Below, in pieces: positions 11,901-23,178 of a stretch of 64,000 nucleotides of DNA. A program made the translations under genes and the position numbers. The notes below the pieces were generated by a model. The model did no database searches and had not been told where the DNA came from. It worked only from the letters and a program-made list of their open reading frames with translations. Every line of letters starts with the position of its first letter. The stretch's first letter is position 1. Origin of the DNA: Melastoma dodecandrum (lineage: Eukaryota; Streptophyta; Magnoliopsida; Myrtales; Melastomataceae); the NCBI GenBank assembly GCA_029817715.1, contig JARUPY010000266.1:1-64000 (forward strand), in the 5' to 3' direction.

Positions 11901-12201
11901 TCAATTGACAGCTTAATAATGTTGAAAATCCCTTGTTGTTCCCATTCTGCTAGGTAGATGTTTAACCATTTACGAAATCATTCATTATAACCCATAGAGG
12001 TACTAACAATGGGAAACAATACAGACTATCTTGGTTCGAGAGCTTGCTCCAATATGAGGGGTATGTGAAGTCTTTCCGATGAATGGGCAAGCCAGCACAG
12101 TTCACCTTTTGTTGGGTGAACGTTGATCGTTGGAAAAAGGGCCCGACGGTTACCATCGGGGGAGCTTGCTTGTCAAACGTCCCACTCGCCATTAGCCACA
12201 T
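8960..12201 (-). pseudogene. plant mobile domain (PMD) protein gene, spliced, antisense to element A, decayed
   Basis: Reading on the minus strand from about 12201, the N-terminal part leads to LLSLWDVSTNCFFLHEGPLT then VNVAFLTGCDVSG (11870-11750). This is the PMD signature: L-x-x-x-WD-P-x-T-x-x-F, G-x-(M/L)-T-x-T-L-x-D-V-x-x-(L/I)-TG. A YNPQLCVSRHLDF block near 11090 resembles the later PMD block YxPxxVxRQFG. A basic Ser/Arg region (10592-10401), an acidic region (about 10015-9800) and a C-terminal coiled-coil-like helix ending at 8967 follow. A phase-consistent GT-AG intron is at 10625-10693. Stops and shifts are frequent, so it is a relic. PMD proteins include the host MAIN-type proteins and extra ORFs of Tat elements; placement behind pol in antisense favours the latter. 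Confidence 0.6.
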
Positions 12202-12966
12202 GATACTATCAACGCACAGAGAATACGAAGGGATTCAGATACCACTCCGAAATAGCCTTCCAAGCTGTAGTCCGTCCCCGCTATTAAGAAAGAGTTGAAG
12301 GAAACGCGAGAACATGACGATTTTTTGGTTTTGTGAGTTTTTTTTGGATTGAAAGGAGAAAGTTATGAGGAAAAGAACCAAAATGTGCGCTCTTTGGTAA
12401 AGGCGGGCAACCTTAAGAAACATGCTGTTGATGAGGATCTTCGATAAGATTGACACGTGTCCGTACTAGGGTGCTAAAATTTTACACTGTAAATGCCATT
12501 TTGGACTTTCGATGATGAATGGTAACACCCATCGTTGTGAATCGAAGGAGTACTAGGTTCGAAGTTCAAGGGTGGGGGTGGTCGATTCAGGAGGCATCAA
12601 AGTACGGATGAGCAAAATTCTATTAGGACCCTGTCCGAAGGAAGTAGCACTTGGAAGGAAGAGGTTCCATTTGAGTTTTTCAAGACTATAAGTCCATTTT
12701 TTATGGGAACTTCAATAGGATTTGGTCGAAATATATAAGTGTGCAGTTAATGTAAACTAAACCAAGTGAAAAATATGTGTACGCAGTTATGATTCAGATA
12801 TTCAGTTTTCAATTAGTGTTTATTTTCTAGATAAGATCAAATAATTAGTAATAAATACGCGGATCACCATTCCATGTTTGTAATAAACACACGACACCCA
12901 TAAGGCATTTCAAAAAACCCTCCGAAGCAGCTGTTACGCCACATTGTCCTCCCTTTACTTTTCAAA
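12202..12966. other. element A distal tail, no gene recognised
   Basis: Holds no supported coding frame. A purine-rich string is at 12565-12582. I could not match it to an LTR. Confidence 0.3.
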
Positions 12967-14285
12967 TGAAGTTGGATTAGATGATGAGCCTAGTCCCCAA
13001 TGCAGGTCGAAACATAACAAGAATGTCAACCCTCAACACGACAGAATCAACTCCACGATGAGAACCTTCCAGTACGAAAATTTTATTTTGTAAATAATAA
13101 TTAAAGTATGAACTTTAAGTACGAATATTCTAGCGAGAATTATCCAATATGGATCAATATAATTATCTGATCGACAATCAAATGATTTCCGTTACCAAAG
13201 AAATTCAAGAGAATAATATATTTCCACAAAACTGGAAATAAATTAAGCTATTTATGTAGATGGTTCTACAAAATTCGTCTTTGTTTAACAAAAACGTAGC
13301 TATTGTTCCAGAATCATCAAGATAAAAGGAAAGAATTTATGAACAGAAATAGTTCGTGAAATTTAATTATTCTATTATTTTCCATAAATAGAAGAGTTAT
13401 CGTAATTTATAACCTTCCTTCAACGTTTTATCCATGGGGATATAAATTAAATCAACAGAGCTCGATCAGATCTCACCTCCCAATGGAATACCTACCAATG
13501 GGAGACGACATTTTCTTATTAATGGAATTAATATCATTGATTTATTCCCCCTTTTTTCCATCTAAAGTAGAAAGCTTAAATATTAGTAAATACACTACCC
13601 TTCTATGCTTAGTGTTTTGGAATTGTGTAAATACAATAGGGTTCGGTTGTATAGTAAAAAAACAGAAAACACTAGATACATTGTTTAGAACGTATTGAGC
13701 TTTGTAATTTTTCCATTGGTTCAGTCTTGTTCAATCAAACACGAGGGACGAGAGCCATAGAAGGCTGCAAATTAGTTCCGTGAAGTCTTGCTAGGAGGTA
13801 TTAGACTCGGGGGCCCACGAGGGACTCACGTTGGAACTGCAGAGAGACGTTGGTGGGAAAAGATGCATGCCAGGTATGCCTGGCGTGAACCAGCGTGCCA
13901 GTGGGCCAGAGATAAAGGGCAGATACCCCGGGACGCACAGAAGGTGAGGGACTGACTAGTTTTCTGTGGGTGTAACGTTCTGTGTGTGCAAAATAACCTT
14001 GGGCACTGGTCATGTGTCTGCTTAGCCGTAGTCTCGAGGGAACCACGCATAGAACCTTGGGGCAAGGTTCCTGTGTTTGCCTAGTCCGAGATCTCGATGG
14101 ATTGAGCATGGGAAGTCCCCGCAACCGGGTTTTTGTGCAGGTGGCGACGCCGTTTGAAGTGAAAACTCTCGAAGGAAGATCACGGCATGTTTACTGTGCA
14201 GTAGAGGAAAACCGCCTGAGAGAAACGTCCTACCAAGACGGTTAGCCTAAATTTAGACACATATAACGTGTGCAAACAAGTCATT

Positions 14286-14560
14286 GTAGTACAGAACCTT
14301 ACGTTCTGTGCTTTGAAAATCAGTCAAACTGTAATACAGAACCTAACGGTCATGTTGCTGTAGAATGTTGACAAAAACCCTCATTGAAGTACAGAACCTT
14401 ACATCATCTGTGCAGTGAAACCAACTCACCTTGGTACATGAACCCATCTGCCTATGTGCTGTAGAAGGGTTGACACAAATTGGTACAGAACCTATTACGG
14501 TCTAGTATGGTACAACAGAGTCACATTTGGTGCCGAAACCTTCTGGTATGGGTGCTTGGT
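14286..14560. repeat. approximately 52-bp tandem repeat array in 5' LTR, degraded
   Basis: Repeated cores AGTACAGAACCTTACGN..TCTGTGCTGTGAAA / GTAGAAGGTTGACA. It corresponds to the cleaner array at 24394-24655 of the 3' LTR but carries many one-base insertions. Confidence 0.7.
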
Positions 14561-14710
14561 GGATTGTTTATCTCATATCACTTTCTATAATCGCTGCTAC
14601 GTTACGTATCTCTTTTTTGTAATCTCTACTACTTAACCCCAGAGTTGATAACCCATCCAAAATTCAAAGGTTGAAACGAGTGGATTGTAGGGAAGTTTGC
14701 CCCGAACCAC

Positions 14711-14718
14711 TATAAAAG
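14711..14718 (+). promoter_or_regulatory. TATA box of copia element B 5' LTR
   Basis: TATAAAAG within ACCACTATAAAAGTCTTGCGTG. The 3' LTR has AATAAAAG at the homologous place (24780-24787), so the canonical form survives only in the 5' copy. Placement about 200 bp before the LTR end is normal. Confidence 0.55.
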
Positions 14719-14912
14719 TCTTGCGTGCATCAAACAAATCGCAATCAACACATTTTGTAATGTTATGCCTTACAAAAACCTGTTTTTCCTAAGGTTATTG
14801 CCCCACACTGTTTTACAGAAGCTTTCTTTCGCTGAGGAGTTTTGACGAAAAGGAGAAAAAAATCCTTAATTAGTTCTTTAACAATAATTCATCCCTCCCT
14901 CTTAGTGTAACA

Positions 14913-14931
14913 ATTGGTATCCTAGAGTGGG
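14913..14931 (+). other. primer binding site, initiator-Met type, of copia element B
   Basis: Immediately after the LTR comes ATTGGTATCCTAGAGTGGG. It matches the common copia primer site TGGTATCAGAGC apart from a CT insertion and end changes. The site would pair with the 3' end of initiator tRNA-Met. Confidence 0.65.
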
Positions 14932-15959
14932 TTTCCAACCATTAGCTTAACTGCCTTGTTGTAGATCCATTGAAGCTATACATTGAAGACGCATTTGTCC
15001 TATGCGATTTATCATCTCATCCGATTACAGTTGAAAATTTGTTTGGATAATCTTAATTGGTAATACTTGTTCTAATTAACAATAACTTACTTGATTACCT
15101 AAAAACCAGATTTACTTGCCACATAAGTTTTAAGCACGTTGAAAAATTCATTTTGTTATTATTACTGTTAGAAGCTTACGCTTTTTATCATAATCCAAAT
15201 TGCTATTCAACAAAAGCTTACGCTCTAGTTTTGAATACAACGTCTGGTAAATATTGTTTTTTTGTTTATGTCCAAATAGGAGCCGTAATCGCCAGTTAAT
15301 ATCTAACAGAAGCCTTTATCTTTCTATTATTTTCCCGATATCCACGTTAGGCATCTTAGTATTTTACTGTTGTTTATTTTTAGAAGCATGATGCCTTGCA
15401 AAGAATTCCCACAACCTGCTACCAAAATTTAAATATTTTCAAATTTGTCATATTGACACTCGTGGTCAAGTTAACACAGGCTTAATTGTTTGGCTTGACA
15501 CCTTATTTCTACCCAATAGAAGCTTTTTACTTGTTAAGGTTCCTGTATACTTAATAATCGTCACCGTTATCTGTTACATAATAGAAGCTTAACACGCAAT
15601 AACATACTAATTTGAACAAATGTCGTAATAAATACCATGTAACCAAAAACTACATGTTGGCGAATCCTTCCATTTCTGATGATAATAATTTTAGCCTATT
15701 TGGAAAAAACTTCGAATGAATGCATTCGTATACGCTATTGACGATAACTTATGGACCTATATAGAAAAGATGGTCCACCTACTATATACGAAAGAACTAA
15801 ACAAAAACGATCGAGGACGATCGCCCCCCCAACAGGAATACCGTCTCAAGATCAAACGACTCAACTAAGACGAAAAAAGGTACTCTAATGTTTAGTTCTA
15901 TGTCCGAAAGTGAAATTCCGTGAAAGTTTTCCTACTTACACATCGGGCAAGGAAATCTG
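14932..15959. other. copia element B leader, no gene recognised
   Basis: AT-rich leader between the primer site and gag. It contains recurrent AGAAGCTTACG / ATAGAAGCTT strings (15170-15590) but no supported coding frame. Confidence 0.35.
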
Positions 15960-16480
15960 GAATAAGCTTGTCACCATGTACGTATTAGGACATACCAGAT
16001 AATAGAAAGTAGGATTTCTTAATTCATCAATAAACGAAGAATTTTTACTAATGAAGGGTGATACATCTGTAGAATAGATGTTCCCAGAGGGAATCAATCC
16101 TCCTCCTAGTTGAATGCCTTAACAGCAGCTTAGACAAACATTAAAACAAATTCCTGAACTAGTATGAAAATGGTTCTACTTACTCTACCCTAAATCTTGC
16201 GGAGGGGCCGCAGAGTAAAAACGGCCAACATAGGAAGCTAAAGATCTTTCTATCTTCCCACCCAATTCGACTAGATCAGCTAATGAGCTCTTTAATATCC
16301 ATATGAGTTGGAAAGTTCCTTCTTAATCTGAATAAGAGACCCACTGATATGCTTTCAGAGCATTGGAAGAACCTACAGAAAGTTTCGATGGGAATGACCT
16401 CGCTCATGAGTAGCTAAACGCCTTATGCGTTTTTCGCCACCAAGGAAATGCCTTCAATAAGAGAAAACCCAAAACCGTGG
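15960..16480 (+). pseudogene. gag (UBN2-type) remnant of copia element B
   Basis: Across shifting frames I can read the copia gag series: a Leu-Pro-Lys-type block with K-T-A/N, then E-AKDLS-like, then a P-N-x-L-D-x-L-M-S-S-L-I-S segment (about 16190-16320), and an ALK/EEP-T-E-S-x-D-G-x-D segment near 16350-16400. This order matches UBN2-type gag proteins of copia elements. No open frame exceeds about 60 codons, so it is a relic. Confidence 0.5.
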
Positions 16481-16839
16481 GATAAGCAAATTGATCCTAA
16501 GTTGGTCATAATCCCTTTGAATGGTAAAAAAGAAATGGGCACTACAAAACAAGAATGTCCCTTTACTTAAAAGAGAAGGAAAAACCTGCTACACAGTATA
16601 AGTCCAATGATAAACCAAATGGGTTTGCTTGGGTAGATCTTGATGATTTCCTGATTGATGAGGAAGTAAGACAGCTACTAATGTGCCCCTCACTACTAAC
16701 ACAGAAACTCAAAATGAAATTTCATACCTGCTCTTCCCAACAGAAGCGTTTGAAATTGTGATTGGTCAAATCTGGATAATCGGATGCTTTAAGACACATG
16801 ACCGAAGATCCATCAAGAATTTTCTCAATTTGACTCTAT
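16481..16839 (+). other. gag-pol junction of copia element B, degraded
   Basis: A 68-codon frame at 16555-16761 has no recognisable motif. Position suggests the gag zinc-knuckle/protease area, but neither motif is visible. Confidence 0.3.
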
Positions 16840-17900
16840 AGAAATGGACTGTAAGTTAAATTTGATAACAATAACCCAAAGGTCTCCTGTCATCGGTAAA
16901 GGAACTATTAGAAGTCCTCGACTCCATGGGTATAAGACATGTGAAGGTTTCCTCTTAGTCACAGAACTCAAACATAATCTTGTTGAGCAATATAGCCAGG
17001 CTTTGTGTACAAAGGTTATACACTAACTATTTTGAATCAAGATAAAGTTATTCTGGTATCCTAAACAATGAAGTTCGCTTCATTGGGAATCGGAAAAGGA
17101 ACATCATACGACCTTGACACATGAGAAGCTTTCTAGTTACTATAGAAATGTTGCCTTCTGGTTCTGTCAAGGAATGAGAAGCCCATCTATGGCATAGAAG
17201 GTATGGGACATTCTACTTTTAAAATTGTTATCCAAGTCATGCGAGAAAAGAGTTGTGTTAAAAATGTTTTTACCCAACATCAGTGAATTCGAGCAAGATA
17301 CGCTTATGGGAAAAGCATGTTTCACTTTGGGAAAATCAAACCAAAGAATTCATTTCAAGTCTAATGAATGAAGTTTCAAGTACGCAACCACTAGAAACTT
17401 TCTTACATAATGGACATTTATTCGGAACCTGCTAGAGTTCAAAAATAATTTAGTGGGTAGATTGATACTGTCTAGTTATAGTAGGATGACTGCCTCTAGA
17501 TAACACCGTGGGTTTAAATTTCTAACTTCACAAAAGTGATGCTTTTGAAAGTTATTTCAGAAAAGCTCGCTAAGAAATTACAGAATGAATTTGGATCTTC
17601 TGTAAAAGCTATAAGGAAACGGATGATGGTTACTGAGTTTATGAAAACCACGATATTCTCTAATCCTTCCTTGTGATGAAATATGGTATTAGAATTCAAC
17701 TAACCTTCTCTGCACCATATGCTTCTCGATAGAACCTTTGGGCAGAAGCTGTTGAATGCAGCCATGCAACATTTCTAAATAGGTTTCTACTTTTAAGACC
17801 CATACTTGAAAAAAACTCCCTATCAACTATACAGGTGAAGGAAACCAAACATTTTCCTATTTTCATTCATTTGGAAGATGTCCTTGTTTTTATCTTTAAG
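16840..17900 (+). pseudogene. GAG-pre-integrase and integrase remnant of copia element B
   Basis: The frame at 16844-17026 has GKGTIRSPRLHGY then ELKHNLVEQYSQAL, the copia pre-integrase pattern (LKHNLLSISQLC-like). An LWH-R-R-x-GH block (LWHRRLGH in relatives) is near 17185-17215. The zinc-finger Cys block with K-A-C is near 17300. Core segments E-F-G-S-S-V-K-A and a D-x-G-TEF-like block lie near 17575-17650, followed by an N-x-S-A-P-Y-A-S block near 17700. All in different frames with stops; order and content are clear. Confidence 0.75.
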
Positions 17901-18589
17901 ACCTTACTAAGGACAATATAGAAAAATTTGAAGCTAAGTCAAATGAAGGCATATTATTTAAAGGATTTCCTCTGTCCTGAGCAAAGCCCTATAGAGTTAC
18001 TTTAACGAAAAGGACATCTCCTTATAGAAAGAAGGGTCTATTAATGCTTAAAAATTAATGAACTCAACCTACAGAAAGTAAAACTACAAAAAGAAGTGTG
18101 ATATCTCTAGAACCTACAGAAGAGTTCTGTAGAACATCCACCTTCTATCTACGAAAGATGTGGGTGAACCTCTGTTCTTTGATTCTAAAAATGAATCCTG
18201 AACAAACAAGAATGATAATATTTTGAAGAACCTTTTCTCAGAATGATCAAAATGATTTTAGAGCACCCTGCAACTATATAAAAAAAGCGACTTCCTATCA
18301 AACCAAGTCATAGTGAGACTATTAAGCAGAGGCATACAGACTAGACATTCTATAAATGACAAATCTATGAACACTCCCTGCCTTTCTTTCACAAAAAGAA
18401 CTAGAGGGAATTCGATGAAGCTCTTATGATGATCCAGATTGGGATTCTTGCTATGTAAGAGGAGCTTAAATTCAATTACGAAAGGAACAGGTAGTATGTA
18501 CACTTGTTCCTAAGCACTGAAAAATCGTTCCATCAATTGGGAACTAAAATGGGTTTCTATTTAAGAAATAATCTTCAATGGAGTACCGG
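17901..18589 (+). other. integrase-RT connector of copia element B, degraded
   Basis: This is the expected integrase C-terminus and linker. Only short frames are present. ACAGAA-type strings recur near 18060-18140. Confidence 0.35.
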
Positions 18590-19180
18590 TGCTATTGTAA
18601 GGAACAAAGCATGAACTCATTGCCAAAGGGTACTCTCAAGATAGAGGGTAATTGACTTTTGATGAGAAAAGTTTATGCCTCTTGTAGCACTTCTAGAGGC
18701 AATAAATACTTTTATTAGCCCATGATTTGCTACAACAATATTTAAGTTACATCAATATGGACCGTTTAAGGGTTGCATTATACCTCAATGGTGAAATCAA
18801 GAGAAGAGGGTATACATAGAATCCAAACCCTCCCTGGAATTTGAGGATCCACATCACAGAAAAAGTGGAAGAAAACTACGTCTATAGACTTTCCATGGCT
18901 CTTGTACGGCCTTAAAAATTAGGCTCCTTAGAGCATGGTATGAAAGACTTATCTCCTTTCTTGTTGAAAATGGCTACAAAAGAGGGAAAGAGCAGATACC
19001 AACTCTCTTCTCTCAAAACACAAATCAATCATCTTATTGTGTCCAGATTTATGTCAATGACATATATCTTCGGATCAACTGATGAAATGCTATGTAACGA
19101 AATGAGTTTGAGATTAAACGTGATGGGAGAACTCACGTTCTTCCTATGGCATCACAAATTCAGTTAGACTGTAGAAGGTA
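18590..19180 (+). pseudogene. reverse transcriptase of copia element B, active site altered
   Basis: Copia RT blocks in order: RNKA-x-x-IAKGYSQ and IDFDEKF near 18600-18680; VYIE-x-P-x-GFEDP near 18800-18850; LYGLK-x-A-P-x-AWYERL near 18900-18955; QIYV-N-DI near 19041-19067 with FGSTDEMLCNEMS after it; and MGELTFFL at 19120-19145. The catalytic YVDD reads YVND (19050-19061), so one of the two metal-binding Asp residues is lost. Several frameshifts are present. Confidence 0.85.
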
Positions 19181-19189
19181 CATTCTTGC

Positions 19190-19800
19190 ATCAAAAAAAG
19201 TACATGCTAAACAGCTTCTGACAGAAATTAGGCCTAGAAGGCATGAAAACCTTACACCATTGGGTACAAAATACCCAAATAGACAAGGATCGAAGAATGG
19301 TAAAGAAGGTGGATAGTAAGCTCTTACAAAAGCAATGATAGTAAGTCTCTTCTGTATCTTACAGCTTCTAGAGCCTGGACATTACTTATTCAGTGTATGT
19401 CCTCCTGTGCTAGATTTTCCAATCAGCACCTCAAGAGTCCTTCACATGACAGCAGTCAAGAAAAATCTTTTAGATATCTACAGCGGATTATTTCTGTGAA
19501 CCTTGGCATTTATTTTTTTCTGGTATTCAAAAGAATCAAATGTTTGATCCTCATTGGGATATTACGCGATGGGAGACTTCAGTAAAGATGTTAAAGGTTG
19601 ACAATAAAAGTACAATTGGTAAACATGTCAGCTTATGGTGAAAACATGTTGATTTCATGGGTTCTTCCAAGAAAGTAAAACTTCCCTCGTTGCCCTACTC
19701 AACTGTAGAAAGACGAGTATATAGCAAGAGTCACAAGCTGATTGTGTTCAATACATCTATGGATGAAACAACAACTTGAGGACATACAGGTCCACGTCAT
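19190..19800 (+). pseudogene. copia RNase H remnant of element B
   Basis: Readable blocks: GTFLHQKKYM (19177-19206), a GSLLYLTASR block near 19340-19375, a RYLQRIISVNLGI block near 19470-19505, then WVLPRK and EYIARVTS / WMKQQLEDIQ near 19655-19790. These correspond to the copia connection and RNase H (SSKKQ, AEAEYIA, WM-K-QQLEDY). Degenerate in all frames. Confidence 0.75.
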
Positions 19801-20759
19801 TTAACAAAAATTCCGATCAATTGTGATTAATACTCAAATTGTCGATAAGCCTAGCTAAGAATCTAATATATCACTCCAGATCAAACCACATTGAACTACA
19901 TGCATCAATTTGTTCTGAGGGACAAATGTACAACAGGGTTAGTTTAAAGTTATAGAAATACATATAACACAGAAGCCATCAATTGACGGAATATCTTTAA
20001 CAAAGCCACTGGAATAAAGAAAAATTGTTTATCTTTTCATGAAGTGAATTAGTGAATCTGCCATCCCATCCTAATGTCCTTGAAAAAGACCAAATTCCAT
20101 CAATAAAGTTTCATGTAAGTACTTTATTGCCAATGCAAAAACTTACACAACAGTAGTGATCTATTACCTCTCTACGGTACAGAAGATACTTCCTTCTACA
20201 CCACGAAAAGGGTAGATAACGTGATACCCTTAATAAACAAAACTCGAATTAAAACAAGTTTTCAAAAATATATTGGAAGTTTTTAAGGCATAAATCAGAT
20301 ATATTGTAAAAATATATTATTCACAATAGTTTTTCATGCAAAAATTAATTGACTTTTCTTAAGTTAAAAGCGTCATCAGAAGGATTCCCTTCTACAACGC
20401 TTAAGTTCACAAAAATAGCGGACCTTCTGCAGTTCCCGTGTTGAACAAAATCTTGGAAGATTAAAGAAAAATTACGTGATTAAAAATCTTCAAAAAATGA
20501 TATTGATTCTGAAATAATTTTAGGGTGGAACAAGATATATTTTCCATTCTATAAGTACCTCCTTCAGAATACATAATACTTAAGGAATCAGTAAAATTTG
20601 TATCTTTCCATATATAATGAATTTTTTAGGAAACAAAATGTTCATTTATTTCTCTAAGAAGCCCTAGCTTACTTAAAATCAATCTGAATCCTCTGTTTCG
20701 TTATCACCAAAAAAATTCATGAAACCTTTAACCTTTCAAATCTCCGATTCTCCCCAACT
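19801..20759. other. pol-env spacer of copia element B
   Basis: AT-rich and without an open gene. Sire-type elements have a spacer between RNase H and the env-like frame at this place. Confidence 0.35.
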
Positions 20760-22420
20760 ACCATGGCACCCAAGACAAAATTTCTTCGAAAAAAGGCCCT
20801 AGATGCCGCAAAACCCCCCCTCTTCCGCAGGAGAAACCCTCCAGCTCCTTCCGAAGGAAACGACCACCATTGTCCGGCTGAACACTCCCAGCTGATGAGT
20901 CAAACCATATCCGAGGATCCTGGGATCTCCCAAAGCTCAGATCCAAGAGGATTTGAAACATACACAAAGGGACCTCCACTCGTCCACGGCACATTGAAAC
21001 TTCCAGGTTGGCCCAACCCTCTGTGGAGGATGCCCCTATTGCTGGATTGGGTGTGGGGTTTGGGGTGGGGGGGGGGGGGGGGGGAGTGGAACGATTTATA
21101 TGAATCTTCCCAATGCTGATGATTGTACGAGGATGCTGATATTTCTGACAAGGAAAGGGAACCCCTTCTCTTGATGTTGTGCGCTGATGATCGAGGTTCT
21201 TAATGTTGAAGTCACTACTCAGTAGTGCTTCCCTTAGTGGATGCGAGAAACAAACAGGGGATAGCCTTTGCATCCTAGAAGTCCTGTACGGTAGTCGACT
21301 ACTCAAAAGGTCAAACTTCTCCCATGATGTTATGAAGCCCGGGCTGGTTTGCTTCCCGGACTAAGGCTGAAAAGGAAAGTCCCTAAGACGATTGAAGCTC
21401 ATCCATGGCAAAAGATCCGACGTAAAGAAACCGAAGTCACCGACAAAGATTTTTCCCCCACGGACGACCACCTTCAACGGGGCCATCAAAGGTTTCATCC
21501 ATTCGGTAAAATACAAGTCTTGTCTCACAAAAGGAGATAGATGATGTTCTTGCTGACCACTAGGTTGCCTAGTTGTGATGCTATGGGTAGACAGATTGCT
21601 GCCCTCAAGTGCATTGACATCAATTGGTTTGCGGCTAATGATCTTGACATAGCCCCTCTATTTGAGAAAACTTGGATTGAAATCCTTCTACGAAACGTAT
21701 GATGAGTTGCCTGTAGTGGAAACTGAGAGGAGTTCTACGTCAACATCATCACGTTTCGTGAGGAACGATTCCTTGGTTAAGTTCATCAAGACGGTTGTCG
21801 ATGGGTTCACTCTTGTTTTCTCCGTCCATGATACGAACTTGATGATTGGATGTGAGGGAGCACGACCCGCTTTCTGAGCTTGGTAGGACCCTTCTTACAG
21901 CATCATCCATGGAAAGAAGGCACAAGTGCCGAGGTATCAGGAGTCCACGAGCTGTGCAGAAATAGCACATCGAGATGTGCTCTTCCACCTTCTACCGCGT
22001 AGTGGGAGCGTAGACACTATTACTCCAAATGATGCGTTGATCATGGCCCACATTCTGAAAGGGATCCCTTCAACCTTAGACTGGTAGTCTTTCAGTACAT
22101 GAAAAGGTGCTGTAACACCACAAGGAAAGCTCATCCCTTTGGTTAGGTAATCGCCGGATTCCTAAAACTTGCTGGAATTTCTTCTAATGCATCTGCTATG
22201 TAAGAGAAGTGGAGGGTTTGGAAACCTTCGGAAACCAAATCATCACCAGCATGCACTATGTGAAGATGGTTACTACATGGACCTTCAAAGGGAAATCCGC
22301 AGATTCATCCCCTGCTGTTGAGGAAAAACCTCCAACCCCCAGAGCTGTGAAGAAGGCTGCTGCTGATGCGCCTTCTGCTGTTAAAGCCTCTACTGCATTG
22401 AAAGCAGCTGGGTAATCGGA
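20760..22420 (+). pseudogene. env-like frame of Sire-type copia element, decayed
   Basis: Begins with MAPKTKFLRKKALDA, a basic start typical of these frames. Later blocks are EEFYVNIITFREERFLG (about 21728-21785), then a segment around V-D-G-F-T-L-V-F-S (21797-21823), and IL-P-R-SGSVDTITPNDALIMAH followed by ILKGIPFNL (about 21998-22075). This V-R-E-F-Y-x-N, F-S-P and I-L-P-R-x-G-x-D-x-V-x-x-x-D-A order matches the env-like/plant transposon-associated protein following pol in Sire elements. A Pro/Ala-rich segment follows at 22310-22420. No true envelope function is demonstrated for this family; the call is structural. The frame changes several times. Confidence 0.6.
21067..21084 (+). repeat. 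G18 homopolymer in env-like region
   Basis: An uninterrupted run of 18 G residues within GGGGTGGGG context. Length is likely unstable both in the genome and in sequencing. Confidence 0.9.
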
Positions 22421-23166
22421 GGGCGTCTTACTTCCCTCGGATCGCCACTCAGTCCTCCAAGATCTTAAGTAGCAAGCTGTTTGAAAATGGGGAGGACATT
22501 TGTGTACTCCAGCGCATGGTGGTTGATCTGACTCGCATGGTGGAATGCAAGGACAAGCTTCTGCGTGATAACCTTGATTTTGCCCCTTTTGCGCATGACG
22601 CATGATAAACTTACTTTGTTGTTTTGGATTATCAGTACCTAAGACCAAAAACTGCTTTTCATGGCCTCATGGTTTGATGTAATAAGTGCCGTTTATGGAC
22701 ACACTTTCTGCATTTCAGTTTAAATAACTTTTCTGCGGTATATGCCTTTCCTTTATAACGTTCCGTTCTCCTTGTTTTTGATATGACAAAAATGGAGAGA
22801 AATTCACTCTCTGTGTTTTTGTTATAGAAAAATCTTTGGATTTCTATAACTAAGTGGGTGTAGAAGGCTATGAGTATGAAAGCTCATATTCACCCTTCTG
22901 CTGGGAAGGCGAATAGTGATCTTGTATGGTCACTTTTGCTGGGAATGCAAAAGTGAAAACTCAGCATTTTTTTTCGAGCAAAAATACATAAGCTTCATGC
23001 TCTGTACATCACAGAAGCCTTGTGTTCTGTGCTTCTATGCTCTGTTCGACAGAAACCACATGCTTCTGTACAATGCAAGACTCGTACTCGCATCTATTTA
23101 GGGGGAGTCAGTGGGAGTTACTTTCAAAAATATTTTCCTCAACGATGAATGTTTTGTCATCATCAT
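22421..23166. other. copia element B region upstream of polypurine tract
   Basis: No supported gene. Between 22985 and 23085 the strings ACAGAAG and CTTCTGT alternate on both strands, giving several short inverted repeats. Confidence 0.4.
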
Positions 23167-23178
23167 AAATGGAGAGAT
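23167..23178 (+). other. polypurine tract of copia element B
   Basis: AAATGGAGAGAT lies directly before the TGTTA start of the 3' LTR and is preceded by TTTTGTCATCATCAT, the usual copia context (TTTGTCATCATC..GGGGGAGA). Confidence 0.65.

Larger units (their letters stand above)
1..12966 (+). mobile_element. Ty3/gypsy Tat/Ogre-like LTR retrotransposon A (left end outside window)
   Basis: Degraded pol fragments occur in Tat order: gag, aspartic protease, RT, RNase H, a second archaeal-type RNase H, integrase, then a long tail carrying an opposite-strand PMD gene. The dual RNase H arrangement and the integrase C-terminal signature place it in the Tat lineage. All domains are broken by stops and frameshifts, so the copy cannot move itself. 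The 5' LTR lies left of the window and I could not recognise the 3' LTR; the right boundary is only where the copia LTR begins. A purine-rich tract near 12565-12582 could be a polypurine tract but was not verified. Confidence 0.75.
12967..14912. repeat. 5' LTR of copia element B
   Basis: Collinear with 23179-24958: GATGATGAGC near the start, GTCAACCCTC, AATTATCCAAYATG, TTCCGTTACCAAAGAAA, the ACGAGGGACG block and the ACAGAACC repeat array. The start is inferred by alignment to the 3' LTR (TGAAG for TGTTA) and may be off by several bases. It ends GTAACA. A TATA box TATAAAAG is at 14711-14718. It is about 1946 bp, longer than the 3' LTR. Confidence 0.75.

Noticed and set aside
12948..12966. Possible long target duplication of the copia element (CTTTACTTTTCAAA versus CTTTGTTTTTCAGA after 24958)
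   Set aside because: The match is imperfect, T-rich and not at the expected 5-bp register; likely coincidence.
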